Positions 24,017 to 35,350 of a stretch of 64,000 bases of DNA are shown here, piece after piece (position 1 is the stretch's first letter; each line of letters begins with the position of its first letter). The stretch lies in NCBI GenBank assembly GCA_014905825.1, contig JACGCN010000009.1, positions 62,001 to 126,000 on the forward strand, read 5' to 3'. The translations under genes were made by a program, and so were the position numbers. The notes beneath the pieces were generated by a model. The model saw only the letters and a program-made list of their open reading frames with translations, ran no database searches and was not told where the DNA came from. The DNA comes from Lyophyllum atratum. Its lineage: Eukaryota; Basidiomycota; Agaricomycetes; Agaricales; Lyophyllaceae.

Positions 24017-25609
24017 ATGACCACACTGTACGACGACATGCCCCCAGGCCTCGAGATGGCTCCAGGTGGCGGGTTCATTCCGCCACCTCCAGGAGCGTCA
24101 CACGGCGGGCAGCCATACAACGCCTTCCCTGGTGCACCTCAGTCCACGTGAGTTCCCGATCGATCCCATCCACGCCCACACTGACAGATCCACTCACCGT
24201 CCCAACCAGCTCCGCCTGGCCCCCCGCACCCGCCGCACCACCATGGTCCGCCGGCGCCACACAAGCCCCGCAGTGGTTCTCTGCCCAACAAGGGTACCAA
24301 TCCCCACCGAGGACCGCGCAGTCCTGGGCGTACGGCGAGCAGCAGCTGCAAGGGCAAGGGCAACAGCAGCAGTACACCCCGTTTGCGGCATGGCATGCGC
24401 CCACCCCGGCTGCTTCGTGGGGCGAAGCCACACCCGCCACCTCATGGGGCCCCTCGACGCCTGGTAGCGCCCAGCACCACGCCCAGTACTCGCCCTGGGC
24501 ACAACAGCAGTCACAAGGAACAGGCGCCCCCGCAGAGTCGGCGTTCGGACAGCCGGTCACGGCGAGTCCGTGGTTCAGTGGCGGGGGTGTGGCGCTTGGT
24601 GGAGGGGGGAGCCCGGGGTTCGGTGGGGATGGACAGAGCGGGGCGTTGGTCAGGAGGGGGAGTAGCAGGCGCAAGCAGGAGCAACCCGCGTTTAATGGGT
24701 GGGAGTCTTACGACCTGCAACGCACCTCGTCGCACGAGGTTTCCGCGCTCGGCCTTAGCGGCGGCGGCGGATCCCCTCTGCATCGCACGACATCGCAGGG
24801 AGGGGGCGGACAGCGCAGTCGCAAGAGCAGTGGGAATCTGCAGCCGTTCTCGTTGTACCAGCAGATGCAGGGCGAGGAGTACAGCCCGCAGAACCTAGCC
24901 CGGCGCCCGCGCGATTGGAGAGCGGACTACGACCCGCGAGCTGGACTCGCCTCTTACATACCGAGGGTACCCCGGCCTCGGTCGGATGTTATCGGTGAGC
25001 CATAATATTTATATCGTTTTTCATCAACGACGTCATCGTCACTCTCCCGCATTTTTCCGTTCCATTCTTGTCAAATCCGACAGCGCTGATCTCCCTCTAC
25101 CAGAATGGCACGACCCAATGAAACGCATCGCCCACGAATACCTCGCCTACAAGCCCCAACAACCCCCAATCTACTTCGACCTCCGCTACAACCCCACCTT
25201 CACCCTCGAATTCCTCCAACTCCGGCGCCCGCACAACCAACTCGACTTTGCCCAGCTCGCCACGCAACCCGCCGCCCAAGGCATGCGCCTAACCCACCCC
25301 CTGCTCCCGTGGTACATCGACATAGTGCAGAGCCATGAAAACGGGATCACGATCCAGGACGTGGTGTGGCAGATGTACATGCAGCTGGACGTGCCGATTA
25401 TGGGGCGGCATTGGTATAATGAGGAGCTGGATGGGGGGACGAGGGATAAGATGAATCGGCAGTTCCAGTTTCGGACGGCGGGGAATGCGGAGGAGGCGGG
25501 GAGGGGGGTGAAGAGGGTGGATTATTTGAGGGGGAGGGTGCTTTTTGAGGGGTTGGTGAGGTTGAGGAATGGGTTGTGGGAGGTTAAGACGAGGAAATGG
25601 GAAGATTGA
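24017..25609 (+). CDS. DUF6699 domain protein with disordered N-terminus
   Basis: Three exons (24017-24147, 24210-24994, 25104-25609). The first two encode a low-complexity region rich in Pro, Gly, Gln, Ser and Trp with several SW/TSW motifs. The third encodes a compact domain beginning EWHDPMKRIAHEY and continuing IYFDLRYNPTFTLEFLQL to PLLPWYIDIVQSHENG and MQLDVPIMGRHWYNEEL, the pattern of DUF6699, found mainly in basidiomycetes and of unknown function. The last intron is fixed by frame: joining Ile-Glu-Trp needs the acceptor at 25103. No signal peptide or membrane span. Probably cytosolic or nuclear. Confidence 0.8.
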
Positions 25610-26366
25610 GACTTCCCTTTTCTTTCTTATTTTGGGGGTTACGTGTATGTTTTTTCTCTCTCTATCTCTGTCTCTCTCGACACCAATCGTGCCTGTTGTA
25701 CCCTTTACGATGTATTTTTGGACATTGATACTTATGCCGTGTATTTCTTGGAAGCTGGTTACCATGTCACGTATCACCCGATATCACTATTCCTATGTAC
25801 CCTCAATATATTCACTGTAGATCTTATCATTTTCATACGCAGTCCAAGGCCGGACACTGAGCTTCGGTCGGTGATCATTGAGGGATGAATGATCTTGGAA
25901 GTCTCCCGTCTTTGTTCCAAGTATGCACGTATTCAAGAGACCCGACCAACTTATCAGCTTCCCGCTCAAACGTAGCTGTTCCAGCGCCATTCGAATCAGC
26001 CAGTGTCCTCTAATGGTGCTATCAGCGTCGACGGAATGCCATTGCATTGAGAACAGGCCTCGCATGATCGTCTGTTAGTTGGTACAAGCTCGTACTGCGC
26101 TGGTCCCTGCAGTGCAACTGCTTGATAGATGGATACACCGCCTAATCAGAATCAGGTGAAAATTTAGCTTAGATGCCGAGAGGAACAGGGTGTTCATGGG
26201 CAATAAGATCTGCAGCTTGGGGAGCTTCAGCTCAGGAATGTCCGCGCCAAGAGACGTGACCCTCCCAACACTCTAGTAATCAGTTTTACTTTAGGAAAGC
26301 GGCGACACAGTTGTTGGTGTTAACGTGTGGTACAGCGTTCCTTCTGACCACACGTGTACGCTTCTT
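25610..26366. other. Intergenic, convergent 3' ends
   Basis: Separates the ends of the DUF6699 gene and the membrane-protein gene. Only short, unconserved frames are present, and a CT microsatellite-like run lies at about 25655-25680. Nothing else recognised. Confidence 0.4.
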
Positions 26367-29220
26367 CTAAGCCTTCTTTCCATCGCCTTCCTCGTCCTCC
26401 GCACCGGCGCTACTCGGTCCAGCTACAGCGTCATCTCTGTCTGTCTGCCCGTCACTACGATTCGATCTCTCCTCATCCAAGTCTCCATGACGAGTGCTCC
26501 CGACGTCCTTCGCACCGGCGCTACTCGGTCCAGCTACAGCGTCATCTCTGTCTGTCTGCCCGTCACTACGATTCGGTCTGTCCTCATCCAAGTCTCCATG
26601 AAGAGCGCTCCCGACGTCCTCCGCACCGGCGCTACTCGGTCCAGCTACAGCGTCATCTCTGTCTGTCTGCCCGTCACTACCATTCGGTCTCTCCTCATCC
26701 GAGTTTCCAAGACGAGCGCTCCCGATATCAGAGGCGCTCTCATGTGGCACTTCCACAACGTCTACGACCGGCGCCCAGTGCACGCGAGCCGCATGCGGTC
26801 CCGCATATATCAGTGTCTTTCCCATCCGCATCGACCCCCGCCGGTGGTCCCCGTCGGGCACAGGATCATAAACATCGATACGCTCCAAGCCCTCCGGCAC
26901 AGATCCAAAGCGCTCAGCCAGCTCCGCGCTCGGCTCGTGTTCCGTCGGAGAATCGTGGTCAGTGTCCGAGTCGTCTTCGTCGTCGTGCGCGCCGATGTTG
27001 AGGAGATAGATCGCGTGTGAAGGTGAGGCGGGATCATCCAATGTGTGCTCTTCGCATAGAACGGCTTGGGCCCCGCGAGGAAGGAAGAAGTGGGTGTTCC
27101 ACCGGGCGATGAGGCGGGCCGTGACCTCTTGGGGTGTAGAACGGCCTATGATCCGTGTTGGTTCGTCGGGGTCCAGCTCCATCTGGAGTCGAGGATATTT
27201 CCCATCCCATGCCAAGGATGCGTCCTGGGGACGCCATGAATTAAAGCGCCCGAGCTGATGAAATTCATGATAAGACGTACTGCAATGAACTGATCCCAGT
27301 CTTCACGTAAGATATCACGCTGGCCGAAGGTGAGGGTTCCTGGTCGTTCGTTCGGTACGTGGGCCATAAATCGTAGGTCCATGACTTTGACGGTCTCGAA
27401 TGGGATGATGGCGATGATATGGGGAGCAGGATGAGGTCTAGAGAACGAGGGTGGTGGAGGGATTTCAGGGATGGGCTTCGTTGGGATGTTGGGTGGCGGG
27501 TGATGCGCAGAATAACTACGGGCGGGAGGAAGAGGCTGAGCTTGTCCATATGGATGCGGAACTGGGAGGGAATGCGGTCGGAAAGGGGGTGTAGCTGCAT
27601 CTGAGGCTAGCGTGGAGTCTCGTCGTATCACGGAATGCGGTGTGCCGTACGCGCTGCCTGAGGTCTCCGCCCATTCCAAGACCCGCTTTCGCCATGCCTT
27701 GTCCATTCCAGCTCCATAGCGTCGGAACGTGCTGACAATGAGTGAAAGGTAGACAATGCCCAACAAAAATACAAACGTGATAGCGATCCGTGGCCCGAAC
27801 GCAACCAATGGGGTTACTTGGAGTACGGGATCATGCGTCGTGCCAGTCCGCCAAACGAAGGACATGACACAAGCCAGATAGAAAATGATAGACCTATTTT
27901 CCCCAACTTCGTTCGTGTGGTTACGCTGCATAGAAAAAGGTGACACACCACGAAAGCCATATAGATGGCATGGCGAGGAGTACCCAGACATTCCACCAGA
28001 TGAGCGTCTTGGTCTGTTGCGCTTCCTAAATCGCGCAAAAGAACAAGTCAGCTACAGATTAATTTGGAATTTGAAACCGACCTCAGCCCATTCCGCAGCT
28101 TTATGAACTTTACGCATAGTGTTGAATCTGAGGATGTACAGACAGCCGTACAATATGCTCATAAGTCCGCAAACGAGAGACAACAGACCAGTATTCCTAG
28201 TGATAGGATCGGTGATGGCCCCGTCGATTTGAAGAGTGGTGAGAATCGCCCTTTTCGACAAGTAGTCATCCAGTTGTTTAGTTCTTTTGAACACAGTTCA
28301 CAAAAACAGGGAACCTACGATAATAGTAAGGCTGAGATGATATTGAGCGTTTTCCACTCCTTTATCAACGAGTCAATGAAGTGTTCCCAGGACGATTTGA
28401 GGTTCGAGAAATGGGGAGAAACGATCGAAGGCTCGAAATTCCACTGCGCATGAACCATAGTGGTGGACCCCTCCTTCCACTGCTTCGCAGAGACGACGGC
28501 CATTTTCTTGATATCGGGCATGCTCAATTCAGCGTCTTCAAATATACGGGCGACACGCGAGAAGTATAGCGATGGCAGCGTCAACAGAAAATGTAAATAA
28601 ATTTGACGAGGTAACGTGTCAAACAGAAAGGCGAGAATGTAGTTCGAAGTCGAGGGGAACAAAGTGTCGCCTGTTGTCGATTGATAAGGCGGCGGTGGCA
28701 TGGGTGTAGAAGGCCTAGAATGTGGGTGCGAGGGTATCTGTCCATTGGCGCCCGGGTATGTAAAGTTGACCAGACTTTGTGCGACGGAGGGCAAGTATGG
28801 GTCTACAGCTACGTAGCTTTGCGCACCATGCCATGGTATGTTCCCCTCCCTGTCAGTTCCTGTGAGGTATGAGGACGACTCGGACCCGGTTGTAGATGGC
28901 TGGTATTGATAGCGACTGGGTACCGGAGTCGATCGCCCCCCATGAACGCGTCCATCGAACAGGGCAGGGCTACCACCACGTTGGAGAGTCGTCTCTCGTA
29001 GCTCCTCAGGGAGAGATGGAGCAGCTACGACACCAGGCTTGTCCTCTTCTTGCGTGAAACTAAGTCCTCGACTCGTACACGTGGGGTGATTGACATCAGC
29101 CTCCTGAATCAGAAGAGGCATCTCCGCCTGAGCTACCTGCGGTGCAACCTGGTCCTCCACTAGGTCAAGAGAGGATTCGAGGTCGACTGGAGATCCGTGG
29201 CGAAGAACTGACGAAGTCAT
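26367..29220 (-). CDS. Multi-pass membrane protein of a basidiomycete family, repeat-bearing C-terminus
   Basis: Five main exons. The first (29220 to about 28315) has a polar, Pro/Ser-rich N-terminus, then a conserved part with a hydrophobic run YLHFLLTLPSLYF and WNFEPSIVSPHF. The next exons give membrane spans: NIISALLLSAILTTLQIDGA, GLLSLVCGLMSILYGCLYIL, NVWVLLAMPSIWLSW continuing across an intron into SIIFYLACVMSFVWRTG, and ITFVFLLGIVYLSLIVSTF. The long cytosol-like tail contains DLRFMAHVPNERPGTLTFG and an acidic region ending in three 37-residue repeats. I recall similar proteins across Agaricomycetes without assigned function. The pattern of polar N-terminus, four spans and polar tail is secure; topology and role are not. 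Confidence 0.75.
26401..26733 (-). repeat. In-frame minisatellite, three 111-bp units
   Basis: The marker GCACCGGCGCTACTCGGTCC starts at 26401, 26512 and 26623, a period of exactly 111 bp. The units differ at only a few bases. On the minus strand each encodes 37 residues around DGQTDRDDAVAGPSSAGA, in the tail of the membrane protein; the period is a multiple of three, so copy number can change without a frameshift. Confidence 0.9.
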
Positions 29221-29740
29221 GGTTGTCTGTGAAGGAACGTACGAACTGATAAATGGGGTAAAGAAGTTCTGTCAGATCGCACGAGTTGATCAACTTCAAC
29301 TTCCAGGAATCCAGGAGCAAGCCAACCACGATCATATTGGGAATTCCGAGTTGATTTCCTGAGTGAATACATGTTTCTTTCTGACCGTCGGTGGACAAAG
29401 AAAATTTGGAATGAGCACAAGGTTTCCACGCTGTGTACGGACAAGTCTTGTAAGTGGAAGCTGTTGGCAAGCACCAACAAACACCTGTTTTTTCTCCACG
29501 GACGTTGTCCTCATGCAGCCATGATTTCACATTTTATACGACATCTAGCGGACTATGCTCGCATCCACGGCTCATTATTCCCGGTGTATGCAGTGCGACA
29601 AAAGTTCTCAAGCTGGCAATAAAACAACAGATAACGTTACATGACATAGTCAAATACGTCCAAACCATCTCGGATATCCGATAACATCACCGGACGCGCC
29701 TGTACTGTCTCCTTCTCCCACCACTGCCACGACCTTCACA
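29221..29740. promoter_or_regulatory. Divergent promoter region
   Basis: 520 bp between the start codons of the membrane-protein gene and the GNAT gene. Both promoters must lie here; no definite TATA box was found. The short frames within are not conserved. Confidence 0.4.
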
Positions 29741-30790
29741 ATGCCTCAAGAATCTACTCCTGCTGAAGCTGCACCTCCAACTCCTTCATCGCGTACTATC
29801 GCCCCACCTAATGTACCAATTTCGCCAACTGCCAGTGAGCTCCTCTACCGCACATACGAGGGACACGAGATCGACGACGCCATGCTCGACCGCTGTGCCA
29901 AACTATTCAGCGAGAACTATGGCATTTGGGGAACCACTCCCGGAACCACCAAGGGCCCCAAACCTGGTTAATAAATACCATTAGCTTCGTTTCCGGGCTA
30001 AGTGAACTGACAAGAATTTTAGGCTCCCGAGTCAAAATGACTGGAGGTAGGCTTCGGCAGCAATGCGTAGGTGCCCCTGAGAAGACGGTCTTGGTTGTGT
30101 GCTACCAGCGCAATTTTCGATCTGACAACATGGCACAAGCGGAGCTCGTTGGGCACGCTTTCGCCACTGCATGGGACTTCCAATATGACTCCCGCAGTGG
30201 TAAGCCTTTCTATCTCTTACCGTTGGTCTTCAGCGCTTACACCCCTATAGGACGAGTAGCATGGGTGACCCAACTTGTTGTCAGACTCGATGCGCGCAAG
30301 AGATATATCGCGACCAGCATGCTTCAAATGCTGAAGGCCCATCGCACCTTCCGCGACATCACTGCTCTTGGTCTAGTATCCTCTCATCCCGCTGCGTGCC
30401 ACGCTCTTTCGAAGTACACAGGTACGAATCGTTTCTCTGCTGGGTATTATGCCTGCCAATACATGCCTAGACATCGCTATTGGTAGTATCGACTTAGACT
30501 TCTGCAAGATACATGCCAAGTCTATCCTTTCGGCTTCCCCAGTCGATTATGTTAGGGATATGGCACTTCGCGGCTCTTTGTTCGAAGAAAATTGTACTAC
30601 TGGGGCCGTCTCTTCCATGTTGACTAATTTTTACGTGGACCACGGGGAGCCACTTGCAGCTCTTGCTGCCTACCAGGCTCGGAACGCATGGGCTCTTGGT
30701 GAACTTCTCGATGGGCATGAATTTCTTATCATATTGCCTAATAGCGGTAATATCAATCCTTCCGATGCTTCCCTTGGTGTCTTTCAGTAA
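29741..30790 (+). CDS. GNAT-family N-acetyltransferase
   Basis: Four exons (29741-29966, 30023-30199, 30251-30421, 30471-30790) give 297 aa in one frame. After a Pro/Thr-rich leader, the segment CAKLFSENYGIWG, then VKMTGGRLRQQC, begins the domain. WVTQLVVRLDARKRYIATSM is the GNAT strand-4 and acetyl-CoA pyrophosphate loop, in a form lacking the textbook Q/RxxGxG/A glycines. ALGLVSSHPAACHALSKYT and later ASPVDYVRDMALRG also fit a GNAT subfamily widespread in fungi. A short GT-AG stretch at the very end could be one more intron, but reading through also gives a stop. Substrate unknown; no targeting signal. Confidence 0.72.
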
Positions 30791-31545
30791 TCGTAGTTTC
30801 TTGGATTTCGTACCTTGGTGACTCTCGTCGTAATATCATCATTTTCAAGTTGCAGGCGGAGTTTGCACGCGGACTCCAATTTTTGGAGTCCGCCTGTCCG
30901 TGTATCTTCCGAGGTCTAATCAAGCGACAGCCTCAGTATCGTTCACGAATATGGCTGTAATGCCAAGCTCACGCCAGCTACGCCAGCAGCTCCGTCGCTC
31001 ATGACAGGAATCTTTGAGTCTTTGAATCCTGACCAGGACCAGTGAATGCTCTCCCTTGAGACCCTGGCTACTTCTTTCACTGTGAGTCTCCTCTCAGCCC
31101 GTATTCGAAGTCAAGAATGCTCGCTTGTAAGCGATTTCTCGGACTTCACCCGAAGTTCCACGACTGACAGTAATTCACCCAGTAGTTCTGAGCTGCGTAG
31201 GCACCTTACACACTAACTGACATCTACCTGGCTAGCCCGGGACCCGAATCGATCGCCGCACTGCTTTCTATGCATCGCTGCTCCTGCACGTTTGCTGGGA
31301 TTGAACAGCATTCTTCGGTTCATTTCCAGTTTTCATGATGCCTTCACATCACCGAAATACTATGGACTGCCGGCGCCGCTGTCTCTGACACGTGTGCAGA
31401 TCCATGTGTTTTGTATATTGCTTGGATGCGGTACCCCGTGGTCGAAGCACCACTTTTCACTCACCTCCATTTCCGAACTTAAAGCACCTTGCCTCCTCGC
31501 CTCCATATTTCTCTCTCATCTCATCTTTGGTGATAGCGTTATCCC
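30791..31545. other. Intergenic region, hairpin-bearing
   Basis: Holds the 3' end of the GNAT gene and the promoter of the next gene on the same strand. The only notable structure is the perfect hairpin at 30869-30893. A CT-rich tract (about 31490-31530) precedes the next ATG. Confidence 0.45.
30869..30893. terminator. Perfect hairpin downstream of GNAT gene
   Basis: GCGGACTCCAA and its exact reverse complement TTGGAGTCCGC flank a three-T loop. It begins about 80 bp after the stop codon. It could act in 3'-end formation or be a transposon scar. An RNA hairpin terminator is not a standard RNA polymerase II signal, so the type label is tentative. Confidence 0.35.
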
Positions 31546-33462
31546 ATGGGAGACCCAAATCGTGAACCTTCTCTCGTCCGAGCGATCGACTCCGTCGTCA
31601 AAAGGTCGATAACGCGAAACTCACACTATAGTCATGCAAGCACTCAGTCTTGGGTGCTCTCCACTCAGCAAAACCCTCCGCCCCCTCCTGAGGAAAGCGA
31701 CGCTATAGTGTCGCCCGTCCGGACTCTCCGTCCGCTCCCTGACCCACAGCTGCAGCCGCAACACCAGACGCAGGGAGTCCGTACAACGACAGCTGATCCT
31801 TCGGATGACGAGGAGGAAAACATGAACATCGACGCTGATGTTCCAGGGATCGACTCAGGACATGGCACCGAGCGCTTAGGGCTGGGGAGAAGCCCCAGGC
31901 CGCCGCCGGCATCCCCCAGATTTATCAGGGACCAGGGCCAGGGAAGCGGAAGATCGTTCGTCGGGGGCTTTGTAAATGGTCTGAGAAGACTCCCAAGGGT
32001 TGTTTTGAAATATGGAACTTTTGGAGACAAGCGAAAATTCGTCGGACCAGGTACAATTGGCAGTGGAGGCACGACGACGAGCGCATTAGGCATGAGAAGT
32101 GGAAACACACTTCCCCTGTACGCCTCGAACCCTCCAACACCCCTTGCTGGTCCTTCAAATACAGAATATATTCAAGCTACAGATGTACCTGTTCCGTTCC
32201 CGGGAGAGGAACCGCCTTCACTCATACGCGGTCCTTCTATCAGCCAACGTCGACGACATCCTAGCTTTCGCGTGACACCACCTTCGGATGAGATGGCGGG
32301 GCAGGAGAATGCTACAGATTCTCAGCAGGATTCTCGTGGAATCCCTCCCGAGTTCAGGGAAGGCGTGGTCGAGCCTCCTCGTACCGATACTGTGACAATC
32401 TATGATCTCCCTGGGCAGGAGGAATTCCCGGTCGGAGACCCATCTCTGCCATTGTCAAGCCCGACACCAAATCGACGATCGGGCAGTCACCACCAACCAT
32501 CTGCATCACATGCGACTGAGGAAGCTCTACCATCGCCTGTCCTTGCCCGTCCTCCCCCAGCCTCCAACTATCGCAGGATGACATTATCGTCATCGCCGCT
32601 TTCACCACGAACTTTCGCAACTTCACTCACTTCGGACCCATCGTTCTCTTCGGAGGTCAACCCAGTCAAACGATTCTTCCTTGGCCTATACCATCTACCA
32701 TGGATCGCACCGGAGCGCGTTACTGTCGACTACCATCCACGTGGACATAACGGCGGAAACAAAAAGTCGAGGGGATTCGTCAAGAAACCGATGGCCTCGT
32801 GGTATAGAGGCACGCCAGGCGTGGTTCTCTCTGCCAAGGCTGGTGGTGCTGATCTCGACTTGCTCAGCTCCGGGGGTCGCTCCAGAGGAACGAGATCTGA
32901 CCCGTCCTTCACACCTCTTGCATCTCCAACTTCCGCACGACGGCCTCGTTCATCTGATCATCGTCGTCACCGCCCACGTGTGCACCGCCGCCGCGCAGAT
33001 GAAGCATACATCCCCGAGCGCAGCCGCAGAAACCGCACCCACCATCACCGAAACACCGCCTCCACGACCGAGATGCAGCACCAACACACCGCCAGCCCCA
33101 TCATACCCGCTGTCTACCCCTACCCATATTCCTATCCATACCCATACCAGACATTTCCTCCTCCGGCTCCCCAACATACCCATTCACGATCCACACCACG
33201 CGGTCCTCGGCCACACCGCCATCGCACCCAGCCAGATACACATGCGTATGCGCAATATTCATCATCGCCGCCGCATATGCCTTCTCCTGTCTATGTCATC
33301 CACCATTCACCGACACTTTCGAATGGCTCGGGGGTGGCAGGACAAGGCCAGGGGCAGTTGATGTATGTACCGATGCAACTCGTCCCAGGAGGCTATAGTC
33401 CGGACCCTAACCCAGGTGGCTCCCCTCCTGCTGATGAAAGGGTTGAAGTTGGCGAAGCGTGA
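31546..33462 (+). CDS. Long disordered protein, conserved basidiomycete hypothetical
   Basis: A single uninterrupted frame of 638 codons, unusual in this intron-rich window. Most of it is Pro/Ser/Arg-rich and predicted disordered. Two short ordered islands stand out: SFVGGFVNGLRRLPRVVLKYG (about residues 140-160) and VKRFFLGLYHLPWIAPERVTV (about 372-392) followed by FVKKPMASWYRG. The tail has His/Arg-rich and Tyr/Pro repeats (YPYPYSYPYPYQ). I recall similar agaricomycete hypothetical proteins with these islands but no known function. No signal peptide or membrane span. The length of the open frame and the CT-rich leader support a real gene. Confidence 0.65.
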   Translation: MGDPNREPSLVRAIDSVVKRSITRNSHYSHASTQSWVLSTQQNPPPPPEESDAIVSPVRTLRPLPDPQLQPQHQTQGVRTTTADPSDDEEENMNIDADVPGIDSGHGTERLGLGRSPRPPPASPRFIRDQGQGSGRSFVGGFVNGLRRLPRVVLKYGTFGDKRKFVGPGTIGSGGTTTSALGMRSGNTLPLYASNPPTPLAGPSNTEYIQATDVPVPFPGEEPPSLIRGPSISQRRRHPSFRVTPPSDEMAGQENATDSQQDSRGIPPEFREGVVEPPRTDTVTIYDLPGQEEFPVGDPSLPLSSPTPNRRSGSHHQPSASHATEEALPSPVLARPPPASNYRRMTLSSSPLSPRTFATSLTSDPSFSSEVNPVKRFFLGLYHLPWIAPERVTVDYHPRGHNGGNKKSRGFVKKPMASWYRGTPGVVLSAKAGGADLDLLSSGGRSRGTRSDPSFTPLASPTSARRPRSSDHRRHRPRVHRRRADEAYIPERSRRNRTHHHRNTASTTEMQHQHTASPIIPAVYPYPYSYPYPYQTFPPPAPQHTHSRSTPRGPRPHRHRTQPDTHAYAQYSSSPPHMPSPVYVIHHSPTLSNGSGVAGQGQGQLMYVPMQLVPGGYSPDPNPGGSPPADERVEVGEA

Positions 33463-34205
33463 GGTCAAGGAGGCAGCCAGTTTCGGATCCAGGTTGCGGT
33501 CAATATATGTTCCTCCTTTCTCTTGTTGTTTTTTTTGATTTGCGCTGCTTGTTTCCTTTTCATCGCTCACTTATGTCGCAATTCCCTACACGCTTATAGT
33601 TTCCTAGGAATATACCCTTGTTCTAATTTTGTTTTGTGGACGACCGCGATCAGCCTGTCTAGTAGAGAGGTCAGATACCGAAATTCAATTTGGAAAACAA
33701 GCTTAAGTGGGCAGCAGGGTGGACGGGGAGCTGCTCGTAGCTTCAATGTTCAGTACTCGAACTTTCTAGGACGGAGGCCTTGTTTGTCGACAGAGGCTTC
33801 CCGTCCAGTACCTCGTAGGCAGTTTGTATAGCTAAGGTGCGGCCCTTGATGCGACATCGATCACGCAAGGTGTTGACCAGCTCGCGCGACGCGGTACCCT
33901 GGAATTCTGGAGTAGACGAGAAAGAGGTCAATCGATGGTTTGCGACGTTGGACAAGAGAAGGAGACCTGGCCTTGAGAAAAACATAGAAGCACGAAAGCA
34001 AAACAGGAGATGTTGGACTTAAACTGCGAGCCTATCTAGCACTGGACCGCCCAGTCCCAACTGTCGAAAGGCCACGGTCATCGTCAACACGGTCATCGTC
34101 AGCCGTGCAATCGATGTTTGTATGAATAACAATATAAGATTTAGAACAGTGAAATAATACAAGCTGGTAAAGTAGCAGCATCCGTGTATGCGAATACGAA
34201 ATCAA
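33463..34205. other. Intergenic, convergent 3' ends
   Basis: Between the ends of the disordered-protein gene and the SDR gene. It contains a possible small ORF on the minus strand, listed separately, and a T-rich stretch directly after the first stop (about 33515-33540). Nothing else recognised. Confidence 0.4.
33743..33985 (-). CDS. Small hypothetical protein, 80 aa
   Basis: An 80-codon frame starting MFFSRPGLLLLSNVAN, followed by ELVNTLRDRCRIKGRTLAIQ. The N-terminus could be a mitochondrial or secretory leader. No family recognised. Because a plus-strand frame of 61 codons overlaps it, either could be chance. Confidence 0.25.
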   Translation of the reverse strand: MFFSRPGLLLLSNVANHRLTSFSSTPEFQGTASRELVNTLRDRCRIKGRTLAIQTAYEVLDGKPLSTNKASVLESSSTEH

Positions 34206-35350
34206 TCAGGACGACGACACCTGTGTGGTCTTGATTGAATGCTCCCACAGCAACTTCCTAGCCTCGTCAGTTCCGAAATAGTTCTTCATCCCAAGGTCCT
34301 CACTGCGCGACCCAAGGCGCAGGAAGCCCGGCTTGCTGTTGAGCAGCCCGTGGAGCATGTAGTCGCCGGTTTCTTGGAGCGAGGTAGTAAAAGGGTATAA
34401 GAGTCCGAGGACGATAGGGGACGACGCGCTGATCCACTTGGAGTCCGAAGACGCCATGAGCGACGTGCGCACGGCACCAGGGTAGGCGTGGATGAAGGAG
34501 ATACCGGGGTTTCTCGCGGCGAATTCCTGGACAACAGCCCGTCAGCCAATAATGAAACACGAAGGAGGAAGAGATGACGCACCTGCTGCATGAGATCGTT
34601 GTACGTCGGGGCTTGGAACGCAACCTTCGGTGCCGAGAACGTCTTCTTCAACCCCAGGTCCTCAAGGTCTATCTCCGCGCCCTTGCCCGCTGCGAGAACC
34701 GACAACACCTTCGAATCCTCCCCAGCCTCCTTTGCCTTCTTCAGCGCAGGAAGCAGATCCGTGATAAACTTATACCGCGCATAATAGTGCACCGCAAACT
34801 TCTTATCGATGCCCTCCTCCGTCTCGTCCCGCCCCCTCATGGTCATGTACCCGGGGCTCATCACCAGAAAGTTGATCTTGGGCATACGCGTAAGGAGCTC
34901 CTTCGTCACGGACTCGACGTTCTTCATGAGGGTCGCGTCGCATTGCACGAATTCGTGCGTGTATTTGGCGGTGTCGGTGGGTTTGGGGAAGGAGGCGATG
35001 ATGGCGTCGGCGGCGGCTTTGTTGCGGCCGATGATGACGATGTGAGCGTTGCCTTTGGTGTGTTTGGCGAAGGCCTCGGCGATGCCTTGTCCGATTCCGG
35101 ACGTGCCGCCCACGAAGATGGCGACGGGGGTGTAGGAAGGATTGAACGCAGCGTTAGCGGCACGGATTGAGGAGAGGCTGGGCATGTTGGCGTTGAGGTA
35201 AGTGAAATAGGCGACGAGGACGACGATAATAGAGAATATGACCAGACGGAATGGGCAGCGGCATTCACGAAGGAATCGACCGCCATGGTGGGTTTTAAGG
35301 AATGAGGGTGCCGTGACCACGCGTCGAAGCCCTGCAAAACATTTTCTCAC
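34206..35350 (-). CDS. Short-chain dehydrogenase/reductase
   Basis: Two exons (35350-34583 and 34526-34206) with a 56-nt intron. The cofactor loop FVGGTSGIGQGIAEAFA fits the SDR TGxxxGxG pattern, with Gly in place of the first Thr. NFLVMSPGYMTMRG replaces the usual NNAG. The putative active-site pair is in YARYK (YxxxK), and the serine is probably in KVLSVLAAG. The tail SFIHAYPGAVRTSL is the usual post-catalytic segment. An N-terminal extension with a hydrophobic segment (LVIFSIIVVLVAYFTYL) is encoded if the first ATG is used; the alternative start at MPSLSSIRAANAAF would give a soluble enzyme. The family call is firm; substrate unknown. Confidence 0.82.

Noticed and set aside
24075..24674. 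199-codon minus-strand Cys/Pro-rich frame
   Set aside because: Antisense of the low-complexity part of the DUF6699 gene; the composition is a by-product of GC-rich repeats.
26401..26733. Regularly spaced repeats that could suggest a CRISPR array
   Set aside because: The units are contiguous and in frame within a coding exon of a eukaryotic gene; there are no spacers.
26325..27020. Long plus-strand frames (231 and 215 codons) opposite the membrane protein tail
   Set aside because: They exist because the 111-bp repeat is open in several frames; the minus frame joins a coherent multi-exon protein.
34574..35170. 198-codon plus-strand frame
   Set aside because: Exact antisense of the SDR gene, whose cofactor and active-site motifs are clear.
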